A stretch of 64,000 bases of DNA, taken from Bicyclus anynana (lineage: Eukaryota; Arthropoda; Insecta; Lepidoptera; Nymphalidae). Below are positions 31,966 to 43,860 of this stretch, piece by piece; position 1 is the first letter of the stretch; each line of letters begins with the position of its first letter. The notes under the pieces were generated by a model. It ran no database searches and was not told where the DNA came from. It worked only from the letters and a program-made list of their open reading frames with translations. The DNA is taken from contig NC_069097.1 of the NCBI RefSeq assembly GCF_947172395.1, forward strand, positions 7,858,142-7,922,141. Reading direction: 5' to 3'. Made by a program: the position numbers and the translations under genes.

Positions 31966-32689
31966 TATTCTAGAAATAGTTTACTTATCTTCTGTCAAGA
32001 TAAGATATTAAACCATGAAAGTATTGGGTAGGTTCTATTATCAAGTGTTGCTTAAATGAGGTTTTTCACAGCAGTATGCTCTACTGCCTGGAAATTCCCC
32101 CGATTTCAGATGTTTTAAAGCTTTCACACCTTACCTACTTAACGAAAATACTGATGCCGAAACACAAAGTTTCGAAGTTTTAAACAATTGTCTGGCATAA
32201 AATATTGATAGTAGTTTACGCCTAAGAAAATCCTGGCCAGGCGACGACTTTGGTAATAACAGTATCGTAGGCAGTTCAAGCAACTCTCAATGTAATCGCG
32301 GTGCTAATACTGTATGCGCTAATACTGATTTGCGTAACTGTGCCAACATATTGAATTTGATATAAAATACTTTTCAAGTACGAGAAATTAACAAATGTGT
32401 GGGGAACAAGCTATAGAAACGTAGATTTGTTAAATTTCTACCCAAATCATTATAGAGAAAAAAAAAACATAATGAATTTGACCTTTCATCTTCGATAAAT
32501 TAATAATGTATCGTGCGGAACAAGCTATACAAACGTAGATATGTCCAATATCTACCCAAATCATTACAGAGAAATAACCCAAAAACTAAAAAAAACGAAA
32601 TGTTATCAGCAAACTCATGCAGATTAAGTATTTTATAAAACATACTGAATTTGATATAAAATACTTTTCATCTTCAGTTCTTATTCTTA

Positions 32690-33003
32690 TTCTTTATAAG
32701 TTAGCCCTTGACTACAATCTCACCTGATGGTAAGTGATGCAATCTAAGATGGAAGCGGGCTAACTTGTTAGGAGGAGGATGAAAATCCACACTCCTTTCG
32801 GTTTCTACACAGCATCGTACCGGAACGCTAATTCGCTTGGCGGTACGTCTTTGCCGGTAGGGTGGTAACTAGCCACGGCCAAAGCCTCCCACCAGCCGGA
32901 CCTGGACCAATTAAGAAAATCTCAATCAGCCCAGCCGGGGATCGAACCCAGGACCTCCGTCTTGTAAATCCACCTCGCATACCACTGCGCCACGGAGGCC
33001 GTC
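32690..33003 (-). mobile_element. SINE-A, full length
   Basis: The minus-strand head reads GGCCTCCGTGGCGCAGTGGT (box A TGGCGCAGTGG), then CCTGGGTTCGATCCCCGGCT (box B GGTTCGATCCC). Body and 3' end as in the other copies (..GGGCTAACTTATAAAGAATA). The best preserved copy in the window. Confidence 0.9.
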
Positions 33004-33545
33004 AAAAAATAAGATATTATTAACAAGATATTAATAGATGGGTGCGGAACAAGCCATATAAACGAAGATATGTTCAATATCTATCAAAATCATCATAGAG
33101 AAAAAACCCAAAAAAAAACTGTTATCAACGAACTCATGCAGATGTCGTTTTATAAATCGCCGGCACTCAGGCCGCAATCAGTCACGACAATCTGAAGTGA
33201 GATACGAGTAGTTAGCGCACCGACTACCGACTACCGACGCTATCTCATGCGAACGTACCGCGAATATTATTCCGCAGCCTACTTTCCAGCTGATAATAAA
33301 GCGCTGCGCTGGAAAATAACGACTGCCATATATAATTTTCAACAGCGCTATAATAGCGCTTGGTGCAAACATACGTGTTTGTGGCCAACGGCGTCCCCGT
33401 TTGGAGTTGCGTGCTGTGGGCTAGAGTAAATTTGTTGAGGGCTTTAAGTGAAGTTCTATCGATTTGTTTAGGTACTTTTTTTCTTTTAGTCCGTGTTTTA
33501 TACGTAGAGTGGAAATGTTATTCTAATTTAATTATATATTCAAAC

Positions 33546-33915
33546 TAGCGGATTTCAGCGCGAACCCCGTGGATTTCCGTTTTACACAAATTCCGCAGGA
33601 ACTGACGCGGACTTTTTTTAGAACTTTTAAAAGGAGAACAATTCTGACATAGATGATTTTTGCGAAACTTTAACCGTTTACGCAGCGCACGCAGCATAAT
33701 TTCTCAATAGGAAAAAACCTCGATTTTGAAATACGAGTATTCTTCATTGGTGCTCCGCTCCCATTGGTCTTAGTTAGATAATATATAGCCTACAGTATTC
33801 CTCGATAAATGGGCTATCTAACACTGAAAGAGTTTTTCAAATCGTACCAGTAGTTCCTGAGATGAGCGCATTCAAGAAAACAAACAAACTCTTCAGCTTT
33901 ATAAAATTTGTATTG
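33546..33915 (+). mobile_element. Two joined interspersed element fragments
   Basis: 33546-33720 begins CTAGCGGATTTCAGCGCGAA (head of the CTAGCGG type, diverged). From about 33775 it continues with the 3' half of the CTAGCTGA type: TATAGCCTACAGTATTCCTC, GATAAATGGGCTATCTAACA, CAGTAGTTCCTGAGATGAGC, CTCTTCAGCTTTATAAAATT. Either a composite or a diverged single element. Confidence 0.6.
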
Positions 33916-34526
33916 ATTCGTTTAGTGCTAGCAAGCTGGGTTTACAAGCGTTCTAGATGAGTCAAATTTGCCTTGCATCTAAATTAATTTTTTCTCCGGT
34001 AGTTTGGACGGCAGAACCCACGGATATGAACCTGGACAGATGCTCCTTAAAAACGATACTTAATTAAAAGTAACAATTAATATCAGTAAAAAATATGTAC
34101 CATTTTTCAGAAATTAAAAAACTGAAAACCTCAATGCATCCTTGTCATTAAGAATGTGTAGTAGAAAGAAGTAGTTAAATTATTAATTTGAATTATATGT
34201 TTCATTGTTATAAATGTTAATTTAATTTGCATGTAATTTCGATTTTAATATGATGTAGGTAAATTCTTAAACTCCACACTTATGTGTGATCCAAATTATA
34301 ATGGACGGTTTCATTTCTTTGAGGAACTAAATTCTTCTCATTTTAATATACTTCCCCTATCATTTATAAGATATAGCACTTCACTGGCCAATACAGTTCT
34401 ATTATTATCCGACTGAGATTAATGTGTGTGTGCCAATATTGGCCGACAATAGAGCCATCCTAAACGAAGATTTCTTAGATAGTAGACTCTGAACTTTAAA
34501 ATTTAAACTAATTTGTTAATTGTTCA

Positions 34527-34600
34527 ATAAATAAATAAATTAATTAATATTGAATCAAACTGATTCAATATTAATTAATTAATTAATTTATTTATCACAT
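34527..34600. repeat. AT-rich palindrome
   Basis: AAATTAATTAATATTGAATC, short centre AAACT, then GATTCAATATTAATTAATTA and further ATTTATTTAT mirroring the left AATAAATAAAT. It lies about 380 bp from the Ig2b exon. Potential cruciform. Confidence 0.8.
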
Positions 34601-34979
34601 ACATATATAAACATTACAGGGTAATTCTAATGCGTTTATATAATCCTCCTGTTCGATATATTAGTCCTGCATTACTTGAACGTATCTGCTAAAAGTTCTG
34701 CGAAATTCAGCAAGCGAGAAGAATAACAAATCTAAACTCGGACCCCAATCCAATACCCAGCTGAGCAATGCCAACACGCGAACTAGAGGTGAATCGCGGG
34801 GTCGCGGGTCTGCACCAACCTACATGCTGGTATAGCAAACAGCTTCATTAAACGTGCCCTTTTTTTAACATTTGGTACATATATGGAAGGAAACTAACTC
34901 TAGTACTGAAGGGTTATACAATTCCCCCCTAATCAGGGAAAAGAAATTTATCAAATAACAATTTGTCATTAAACCTTAC

Positions 34980-35090
34980 CTTTAACGTACAAAGAAGTTG
35001 GCTTCGAGAACTCCGTCCCGATGGCGTTTTCGGCTACACACTCAAACTTCCCTTGGTCTTCTTCCTCGCTCTTCACTATTTGTAATGTAC
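34980..35090 (-). CDS. Lar: Lar exon, second half of Ig domain 2
   Basis: 111-nt exon (a multiple of three) with acceptor CCTCAG before 35090 and donor GTAAGG from 34979. The first two bases complete a Gly codon; it reads TLQIVKSEEEDQGKFECVAE, NAIGTEFSKPTSLYVK plus one base of Val. EEDQGKFEC holds the Ig2 strand-E/F region with the second disulfide Cys; SLYVK-VRRV is the Ig2-Ig3 linker. It is isolated between a 15.1-kb and a 19.4-kb intron, each carrying one arm of a near-identical 556-bp inverted repeat. Confidence 0.96.
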
Positions 35091-35344
35091 CTGAGGATTA
35101 AAACAACCATAATTACTCATTGTCCTATCTTCTCTCTCTTAATGCAAGAAAAAAAAATCTTCAGTATATTCATGTCAGTATAAAAAAGCAAGATATGGTC
35201 ATTATTTTACTAAATTTAATTTATTCTTATTTTGTTTATGTTAAAAGGGATCTGTAAGCCGCCCTTATTATATAAATGAATCTGAAGATAATTTTAGAAG
35301 ATGCAGTAGCAAGAAGACTACCTTTTAAAAATATATTTATTTAA

Positions 35345-35560
35345 TAATAGCGGACGCCTGCGACTCCGTCCGCGTAGAACACAACCGCGTTTTCCACAAA
35401 TCCCACGAGAACCATGATTTTTTCCCGGATGAAAAGAAGCCTATGTGTTAATCCTGAGCTAAATCTATTTCTATTTCAAATTTCAGCCGAATCGTTTCAG
35501 TAGTCGTAGCATAAAGGAGGAACAAACATACACAACTCACTGTTAAACTATAAATAAATA
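35345..35560 (+). mobile_element. Interspersed element, CTAGCGGACGCC type
   Basis: Starts TAATAGCGGACGCCTGCGAC, then TCCGTCCGCGTAGAAC, CCCGGATGAAAAGAAGCCTA, and a 3' part CAGCCGAATCGTTTCAGTAG. Same family as 15100-15440. Confidence 0.7.
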
Positions 35561-35995
35561 CATACATAAATACACATTTAAACAAGTTAACTTGAAATCA
35601 CAATTACTGCAGCGCGAATCCATAATATTTTCCCATAACGAAAATAGCTAAATCTTTGAACAACGTGCTTATAGAAGTTTTAACTTCATAAAATTAAACC
35701 CGATCGAGTAGGTAAACTTCGTAGCATTTGATTTTCGTAGTATCAAACTGTTATTCATCCTTTTAGCGTGAGAAGTTTTAAACTTTAAAGCAAAATGAAA
35801 AGAAACAAAACCTCACACAAGCCCGATAACGATAGCATAACTACTGTAAGTCTTGAAGTTAACATTTTGCATACGGCATTAAACTTTCAAAGTAATGTGT
35901 TGCTAAAACGTAAAGTGAAATGCGAAGGAAGCATTGGCATTCCATTGCGACTATCACATAAATACATTATGTTATGTTCTTTTGGAATACAATGC

Positions 35996-36300
35996 AGGTT
36001 TGGCCATGTTATTTAAGTAGTAACAAATAGTCGTGAATATGAGCTATCAGAACTCAGAGCGTGTGCAAAATTTCATCCTACACGTAGACCGGGAAGTGGG
36101 TCAAATTAAGATTTCAAGATTTTTTCTTTCCTACATAGTTAAAGTGATTGGGGAGGCCGCTATATTGGATTTGTAATGACGTTTCTAAGCTAGTCATGTA
36201 TTGTCATCAGAACTCAGAGCGTGTGAAAAATTTCATCCTAATCGAAGACCAGGAATTTGCCATGTTATTTAAGTAGTAACAAATAGTCGTCAATAAGAGC
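35996..36300 (+). repeat. Local direct duplication within an interspersed repeat
   Basis: CCATGTTATTTAAGTAGTAA plus CAAATAGTCGT occurs at about 36004 and 36259. CAGAACTCAGAGCGTGTG occurs at 36049 and 36210 and again at 27652, where it is followed by the same GACCGGGAAGTGGGTCAAAT stretch. A mobile repeat with an internal tandem duplication; class unknown. Confidence 0.75.
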
Positions 36301-36390
36301 CGAGATAGTCCAGTGGATATGAACTTTACCTTTGATTCGGAGGGCGTAGGTTCGAATCTTATCCCGGGAAGTTCCCAGTGGTCCTTCGAG
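36298..36390 (+). repeat. tRNA-like SINE head fragment
   Basis: AGATAGTCCAGTGGATATGA (box A TAGTCCAGTGG) and GGCGTAGGTTCGAATCTTAT (box B GGTTCGAATC). Resembles the SINE-B head but the sequence after it differs, so it may be a related family. Confidence 0.55.
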
Positions 36391-37193
36391 CCGGATATCT
36401 ACCTAATCTGAATATCATTACCAGTTGATTGACTGATTACAGCTAGATAAAATATTGGAAATGGCATATAGCAGCGTCTTGTCTACTAAGAAAGCGTACG
36501 GCAGTTTATTGAATCCACACTAATCAGTTCCTATACAACAGCATGGGATCGTATCCAGGCGTTAAACGCTTGGCCGCACGTCTTTGCCGGTTACGTGGAC
36601 ATGTTTGTAACACGATTAGTGTTTCTCTCACTGACTTATATTTATCTAGACGCCGTGTGTTCACTCAACAGTTATGAAATTCAGCCAATTCAATACTGTA
36701 TTTCAAAGAGGCCACGAAAGTTATGAACTAAATAGGTATAATGTAAAAAAGTCAGTTGGTACTTTTATTGAGTATGCAAAAGATTTTCTTTGATCTTTCA
36801 TGACAGAGAAAGAAACTTAAGTTATAATACCTCCTAAAATTGTACAGGCACATGGTTTGCGTGATCTACTAATACAATAGTTTTGTTTGAGAGATTGACT
36901 TTGTCTTGCACTCAGTTATTAAAAATAGCCTGACAATGATTAGATAACAAAAAGATCTAATCAAAATGCTGACACCAGTTTTTGATAACACACACACACA
37001 TACTTCTTTATAGAAGTCAACTTTGTAAACTCCGTTTTAGAAGTCAGATAAAAAAAGCCATAACAAACTGACAAAGGCAAAACATAAGACTTAAAAGCAT
37101 GATATGTATGTAATAGGTGCAATGGCGTAGCTACCCAGGGGCTAGGCGGTGCAATGCCCCGGGGCTCTCAAACTCAGGAGACTCTCGAATTTG

Positions 37194-37508
37194 ACTGCCT
37201 CCTTGGCGCAGTGGTATGCGAGGTGGATTTACAAAACGGAGGTCCGGCTGAGCCAATTGAGATTTTCTTAATTGGTGGTCCAGGTCTGGCTGGTGGGAGG
37301 CTTCGGCCGTGGCTAGTTATCACCCTAACGGCAAAAACGTACCGCCAAGCGATTTAGCGATCCGGTACGATGTCGTGTTGAAACCAAAGGTGTGTGGATT
37401 TTCATCCTCCTCCTAACAAGTTAGCCCGCTTCCATCTTAGACTGCATCATCCCTTGCTACCAGGTGAGATTGTAGTCAAGGGCTAACTTGTAAAGAATAA
37501 AAAAAAAA
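37194..37508 (+). mobile_element. SINE-A with internal deletion
   Basis: Head GCCTCCTTGGCGCAGTGGTA (box A TGGCGCAGTGG), TGGATTTACAAAACGGAGGT. Box B is largely lost. The body has GGCTGGTGGGAGGCTTCGGC, GCGATCCGGTACGATGTCGT, and the 3' end GGGCTAACTTGTAAAGAATA with a 13-A tail. An extra duplicated TTGCTACC lies near 37453. Confidence 0.88.
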
Positions 37509-38017
37509 AAGAAAACAATTCTACTCACCAGAAAATTGCGATCGAACTGAACTTATTTTTGAAAACGAAAAAGAGCTGATGCATATTTTCAGTTGATAAA
37601 AAACAACCAGTTTAGATAGTAGTGGGGCCCCATTTATTTTCACCAGTGCCCTTGGTTACCTAGCTACGCCACTGTGTAGGCGGCTCAATGTCCTTTGCCG
37701 GCTCGGCATAAAGTAAACACAATTACGTACGAGGTACCTGCGGAGCTGATTCAATGATGCTCGCGTGCCCATTTAAACTGAAAGGTAAACCCTGCAGTTA
37801 TGTAACTTGTTAATAGTTTTCAAAACTGAACATAGTTTATTATACAAGTTAACAGTTTAAGCTAAATTGCAACGGTTTCGCTTTGCTGCGCTCCGAATGA
37901 ATGCATTCCTTTTACATTTTACCCGATTGCCAGGTACTAAATGGAGGTTTGTTTTCTCGAATTTTACAGCCATTTTTCACCTCGAAAGTCCTGTGTAGCT
38001 TTTATATTTTATTATTT

Positions 38018-38150
38018 TTGGCTGGTGGGAGGCTTCGGCCGTGGCTAGTTACCACCCTACCGACAAAGACGTACAGTCAAGCGATTTAGCGTTCCGGTAC
38101 GATGTCGTGTAGAAACCGAATATAGTTGTGGATTTTCATCCTCCTCATCT
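38018..38150 (+). repeat. SINE-A middle fragment
   Basis: GGCTGGTGGGAGGCTTCGGC through GATGTCGTGTAGAAACCGAA to GATTTTCATCCTCCTCA. Both ends are missing. Confidence 0.8.
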
Positions 38151-39087
38151 ATCTAAAGCTATCAGGTTTTAGAGTTAATTTTATTTTCCGAAAAACTTCG
38201 AGCATGTTGATGAATGGAAAATATAGTTGTGTTACATGTCCCGTGCCTCGAAGAGCACGTTAAGCCGTTGGTTGCGGTTATCCGGCCTAACAGTAACTGT
38301 CTTTATATTGATCGCTTCTCAATCGAACAATATCATCTTAAGCCTGCTGACCCATCATATTGGTTTAGACAGGAGCAGCAGTTTTAGTTCCAAAGGCTCT
38401 TCTTAGAGAAAAAGAGATACAGAAGCTAGATTCGTGACCATGAAGTGAACTATTAACTTTTTATTATATTTCTTCTTGTGCATATTCTGTACCTGTCCTT
38501 AATAGATATATAGAGTGTCGCTTATACTTAGAGATGGGAAAAATACTCCAAAAGTAGGTGAAACTTTCGAGAAACTCTTGAAGGTAAAAAAGTAGCGAGT
38601 CGTAGACACTGGACGGGCCGGGAACAAAGGGAATGCAATTACTGCGGAACGGACATTCGTTGTTCTAACAAATAAGACAAATTGACAGATTTAGTGCTCC
38701 TTTTTGTCACTCTTTAAAAGAGATTACTCTGAAAAGATAGCATATATACATTTTGGCAAGACAAGTTATAGTTATTAACTTCTTCAGTTTAATTTTACAG
38801 CAAATAACTTATACTGAATTTGTTATCATCAATACAGGGGAAATTGTAAATTTTTGTTTTATTGGAAGTCGGTTTAATAAAGCTCGTAGCTACTCCTAGA
38901 ACATGTTGATCTCCAAATAGATTGGCTTGGCAATTACGTGGATCTCACAACTTATTGAACAACTGAGTTGCATGAATTGCTATAGTTTACAAGTGTTGTT
39001 TTTGATGCCATATTAATTTCGTAATCCGATAGAAATCAACCAACCAGACATCTTTAATATATATCGTACAAACTCGATTTAAAAATA

Positions 39088-39278
39088 ATCCTACTAATAA
39101 TATAATCGCGTTTGAATGAATGTTTGTTACTCGGTAGCGATCGATTTGGCTGAAATTTGGAATGAAAATAGATTTTACTCTGGATTAAAAATTTTCATCC
39201 CGGAAAAATCCATGATTCCTGCAGGATTTGTAAAAAACGTAATTACACGCGGATGAAGTCGCGGGCGTCTGCTAGTAA
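39088..39278 (-). mobile_element. Interspersed element, reversed CGACTTCGTC type
   Basis: CTACTAATAATATAATCGCG, TCGATTTGGCTGAAATTTGG, TTTTCATCCCGGAAAAATCC and ACGCGGATGAAGTCGCGGGC ending GTCTGCTAG. Confidence 0.75.
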
Positions 39279-39340
39279 TACATAAATGTTTTAACATATT
39301 GTTATAGCTGGCGAGTCAAAGCCATCCTTATCATATTTCG

Positions 39341-39547
39341 TTTTAATTTATTTCCGCGGTGGCCCGTTCCATTATAGTGCGGAGGACAAAATGCGTCGAC
39401 AGATCAGCGGGAGGCGTAATTAAAAGAAAAATAAGCGCTATTCATAAACGTCCAGCGGGATCGCCGTGGTGGTATTACGTGCCACCAGCCAGCCGCGACC
39501 CCCGTTTGTTCTTGTACACAAACGATGTACACACTGCTTTACACTAG
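39341..39547. promoter_or_regulatory. GC-richer intronic island (weak)
   Basis: A compositional island (TTATTTCCGCGGTGGCCCGT, CGTCCAGCGGGATCGCCGTG, CCACCAGCCAGCCGCGACCC) in AT-rich intron. A 62-codon open frame crosses it but resembles nothing I know and has no splice-site context. Could be an enhancer or a fragment of an old repeat. Confidence 0.2.
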
Positions 39548-40379
39548 GGTTGACAAAAAATAAAAAAAAAACAAAATTTATTTATTTCTATGAATAAATA
39601 ATTCAGAATTGTGAATTTCGTAAAGCATTACAAGGACTTTTGATACTTCAGTTCTGTCCGTTTGGAGTGAGTAATTAACATATACAAATAAACTCTACAA
39701 TTAGTTCGGAAGGCGAATCATAAAAATATACCTAATATTTTTTCAAGTAAAACCAAACAGCGTACAAAATAGCCTTCATAAGAAACTAAATAAAATATAG
39801 TATAACTAAGATCCATCCAAACACTATTAAAGTTGGTAAAACTGTGGACGCACATAGTTAAGTACTTAAGGTGGTGGTAATACAGAATCTCCAAAAGATT
39901 TGGTTAAAACTGGATTACTGTTCATTAATTCTGCTAAAATAAAAAAAAGGACTGACAGATATGGTTATTTATTGTAAAAAACAAAGATTAAAGATTAAAA
40001 AAAATCCCGAAAAATAAAACGATAATATTTGTAATTTCATAAAATAATCGTATTTTTGCCACTTCGGCAATAGTATTCGTATCATCAAGCAAAATTGTAG
40101 TGTTTCGGTGGATTTGGATTTAAAATATAGACATTCGTTTTGACAGAAACAAAGCGCACCAACACATATTGTTCATATTTGTTTGTATACTTACGTACAT
40201 AAATCTTAGAACAATATTATATATTTAACATTTTTTTATTTTACAGTGTTAGCTAGAATCTTTAACGTGCGTCAACTTTTACGAATAAACTACAAGTCTT
40301 ATGTTGCGACAGCAAACGAGTCTTTGTCTGTGATTAACTTTAAATGTCACGTCAACCGGTCCAGCCAAAATCCAGCTAC

Positions 40380-40690
40380 CTGACAACCCTAACCGCAACG
40401 CTCGCGCGGGTCACAGTTGTGTGGTCAAAGACGCTTTATCACGGGGGCCCGTTTAATCTAGCTCTAAGGTCGGGACAGGAGGCGAGGTGAACTTTACGCC
40501 AACGCGGTTGATTTAAGTGGTCACAGCGATATCATGGCGGGCACTTATGAGCGACTAACATCTGCAATGAGTGGGGTAATGATTATTGCGCGCCGTGATT
40601 CATGATACAGCGGCGCCCCGGGGCTTAAGACGTCATCCGTCACACTGAGATCATTACAACGTTAACGTTAAAAGGGATCCGCGTAAATCC
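40380..40690. promoter_or_regulatory. GC-richer intronic island (weak)
   Basis: TAAGTGGTCACAGCGATATC, ATGATTATTGCGCGCCGTGA and CAGCGGCGCCCCGGGGCTTA stand out from the surroundings. No repeat family or ORF recognised. A candidate regulatory block by composition only. Confidence 0.25.
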
Positions 40691-42347
40691 TTGGAGTTGA
40701 GTCGGGCTTGCTTGTTTTGTTGCTTAGTTGAACAGTGTCAAGGAAATTAGTGTTTCTTAGGGTAGTGTTTTATTTGTAGGTATTTAAATAATTAGCATAC
40801 CGCCACCGGGTTAACCCGCGTAGTTTTCATTTCCAAGGGAATATCGGGATAAAATACTAATCGCTGAAAATGTAACTCAATACAGTAGTAGGTATATTCG
40901 TAACCAACAAACAAAAAATGAACTCTTACTTGCCCATACAAACAACAAACATTAGAAAATGAATTGCCATAACACCAAATGGCTGTTGGACTGTTATGTA
41001 CAAATGTGTAGGTCTCTGCGGTATTGTGATGGAAATGGAAAACATTATTTATTTATCTAGAGAAATGGCAGTTTTGCATCATTTCAGGATAGGGCAGCAT
41101 GGTTTGCTTGTGAAAGAACAAGCCAATTCAAATCAAATTTATTCAGATCACTTTGACTATTTGAAACTTGCATGTCTAACGAACCCCACACGTAACAATA
41201 AAGTATTGTACGTATCCCCTCTTTCCCCACCTGTTAAAACTTGGAGTGTCCGTTAACTCGTAATCAGATTCCCTTTGTCCCGGACGTTGTTTACAACTTG
41301 CTACTTTTTTCCCTTTCACAGTATTTCAAAAGTTTCCGGCGAGTTCCGGCTCACGTCCATCCCATCGATAAGAGCATACTGAATACCGACTCAATTTCCG
41401 ACTACGGCTAATACATTTTGATAGACTACTTTTAGAGAGCTCTGGCAGTAAAAATCAGATGGTATAATAATTATCGGTCTATTTCTCAGACTAATTACAT
41501 GAGGACTAGTATCTCACCCAGTGACGAACAAAATTGTCTGTGATTTTTGAGTAAAACGAGCTTAGATTAGGTAGGTATATATATTTCATACTATTTTCAA
41601 GCGACTAAATTAAATTAAGACAATTATACACATTTGTCCTCCTCAGTTTTGATGCGCTAGTGCCTTATCTCTAGTATAAAAAATCATTTTTTTTTGGCAT
41701 TAGATCGTTGATCATATACTTTTACAGAAAAGTAACTTCTAGCGAGGCAGGTCCATAAGTATTTAGTCTGAGGTATATTTTAATGTCCAACTACTGGGCC
41801 AAAGCAAATAGGAGAGGTCCTTCCATATGGACTTTAAGACCAACCACGCTATTCCATCATCTGATACTGAACGTCACATATTCAAACATTATCGCACTAA
41901 GCCTGCCAACCCACCCGCATCGGAGCAACGTGCCGTTCTAAGCTCGAAATTATTCTCGTTCGATAAAGAGGTCTTTATGCTGATGATTTTAACTAAATTT
42001 TTATGACGCTAGCAGACCACTTTATAGAAGCCTTCTTTATAGAAGGAAAGTAGAATATCTGATGAATGACTTTAGGCTACAAGGGCTTAGGCAGCGTTTT
42101 CGGTGTAATCTCCCAGGTGGTTGTACTTTATGACACTAACTGGATAATTACATCCAACTTATACAAAAACTTGACATAACACGTAAGCTATTCTCATACA
42201 TCACACTATTGGTGAAAATCGCATTTAAAACTCGTGAAAAAGTTTTCGAGCGATAAATGTTTCCTCTTTGGTGCAAACAGACCCAGCGGGGGCTTTTTTA
42301 TATTTATAGAAGTTAGAGAGATCACTAAACAGTTAAACACTTAACAC

Positions 42348-42904
42348 TATAGTATGCGCATTATCATCTGAGTCGTCCGGTCATAAAAGTCAAAAAAGAT
42401 AGGAATGTGCAGCGCGCCTACCTGCGCACCCTAATTATCGATAAACGGCTACCTGCGCACGTGCTAATGATGAGTCAATAATGATTTGGACGATTCTGAT
42501 TGGTCGGTTTCTAATGTAATTGCATTGCGTATTTTTTTTTGCTATAAATGTGTTTACTGCAATTAAATAAATACATTCATGTGTTACTCGTTGCGCACTA
42601 TGGATACTAATATATAATAAATTTGGCAGAAGACGAAGATTCTGATGATGAAGACTCAGATGAAGATTAATTTTATTTAGTTAATAATTATATAATATGA
42701 AATATGTATTATATTAAATCAAATATTGTTAATTTTTTTAATTTTGTGAACAAGATACGATAATAAACTTTACTTATCGATAATATGTCTTTCATTGTTA
42801 CACCCTTCACTAGACGGCTCCATAAGACCCATAAGTGCAAGCGAGATAGATATAGAGAAATGATTTATGGCCCTAAGACTCAGTTGTTAATGCTATTAGT
42901 ATAG
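42348..42904 (+). mobile_element. TIR DNA element, copy 2 (557 bp)
   Basis: Full-length, nearly identical inverse copy of 29326-29881. Here the terminal repeat extends to CACTATA at one end and TATAGTG at the other, a CACTA-like terminus. Read left to right: TIR, then GCGCACC/GTGCGCAGG repeats, GCTATAAATGTG (TATA box), ATGGATACTAATATATAA (start with an early stop if unspliced), TTTGGCAG then a frame encoding EDEDSDDEDSDED and stop, and an AT-rich 3' part. The ATG and the acidic C-terminus probably are the two ends of a once larger transposase gene. No convincing target-site duplication. Confidence 0.85.
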
Positions 42905-43779
42905 TGAAAAGCTCTAACACTCTATCAAAGTGTAACACTTACCAGGTGAAAAAGGGTGGAATTTTTCCCTCAGTAGTTCTGTACACTATTTCATCCGGAA
43001 GGTTAATATCGCGAAGGTGCTATAAAAATATGGGGAGCCGGCAGCCGGGAGCCTCGGTCTCAAGGCGCGAGGAAATTTATGGGTATCAATCCGACATGGG
43101 ATGATGAATTGAAAAATAATGCGCGTATAATATGAGTACCCTTGAATATTATATGCTCCGGCTGACGGAGGGCGCGAGAGATTGTTGTGAGGAACAATGT
43201 GCGTGTATTCTGTTACACCTACACAGGGTTTGTAGATGAAATGTATATAAGTAATATATGAGAGGATCTTGAACTTTCCTCGCTTGCATGGCTTGGAAAA
43301 TAAAAACATTAGCTGAAAAATTGTTTCAACACGAACATATTGTATAATAACAGTTATTGCGAGCTACAAGTATAACGATAACAGATAAATAGGGTGCCCA
43401 AGAAGAGATTTTCATTTTGGAATTAAAAAAGTAGTTGAAGACAATAATTCCATTGTAACAAAAAATACTGGCCATTTCGGCAAGCCAAAATAATGAAAAT
43501 AAATTGAAAGTTTTATAAAATTTTCTTTCCTACATTTTGCGCTTTTAGCGCATATTCTTTCTATTGTCTAATCTACCCAAATATAACAGGTTCTCGCACC
43601 GTTCCAGTAAGTACACATTTGGAATCAAAGTCTACCATAGCAAGAAGGATAAACAAAAAAGTTGCTAATGTATCCAAGATCTGTGATGAACTTTGCATCT
43701 TTGCCAAAATTGCTAATAAAGCAAGCAATATTGGTGTAATATCAATTCTGGCAGCGACGCATTGATCGAGTTGTATAAA

Positions 43780-43860
43780 AAAAAGCTTCACGTCGATGGA
43801 TAGGTACCAAATTGGCGCAGTCGGTAGGTAGGTCAAGAGTGCTCAGCGCTCCATCACCGG
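43780..43860 (+). other. LTR-retrotransposon primer-binding-site-like motif (weak)
   Basis: AATTGGCGCAGTCGGTAGG at about 43811 resembles the tRNA-primed binding site of insect Gypsy-type LTR elements as I remember it (TGGCGCAGTCGGTAGG). I cannot identify a flanking LTR pair or a gag/pol frame, so this may be chance or a relic. Confidence 0.3.

Larger units (their letters stand above)
31370..33215 (+). repeat. Dispersed direct repeats around a SINE insertion
   Basis: TTATATAAATCGCCAGCACT..AATCTAGAGTGAGATAT (31370-31425) recurs as TTATAAATCGCCGGCACTCA..AATCTGAAGTGAGATAC (33150-33210). A second unit (GCGGAACAAGCTATACAAAC, ATATGTCCAATATCTACC, ATCATTACAGAGAAA) occurs about three times at 32350-32480, 32510-32590 and 33035-33110. 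A full SINE-A is inserted between copies at about 32690-33003. Probably a tandemly duplicated intronic segment; I cannot assign it to a family. Confidence 0.7.
19886..34979 (-). other. Large Lar intron (15094 bp)
   Basis: No exon or nested host gene seen. It holds SINE-C copies (19927-20025, 28866-29047), SINE-B copies (23445-23775, 28375-28460, 31010-31115, 31665-31965), SINE-A copies (28505-28712, 29990-30045, 32690-33003), a perfect hairpin (23020-23063), a possible LINE C-terminus (25678-25860), a ~335-bp tandem array (26396-27410), TIR element copy 1 (29326-29881), a foldback (30498-30830), direct repeats (31370-33215) and interspersed elements at 31.5, 33.5 and 33.8 kb. The stretch 20030-23000 shows nothing I can name except a fragment at 20760-20815 that recurs inverted at 54340-54390. 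Confidence 0.75.

Noticed and set aside
37194..37260. tRNA gene candidate (also at 23.46, 32.98, 46.87 and 59.16 kb)
   Set aside because: Box A and B are present, but the cloverleaf is not maintained and each is continuous with a SINE body and tail.
40996..41256. 86-codon plus-strand open frame
   Set aside because: No known domain or splice-site context; nothing supports a nested gene.
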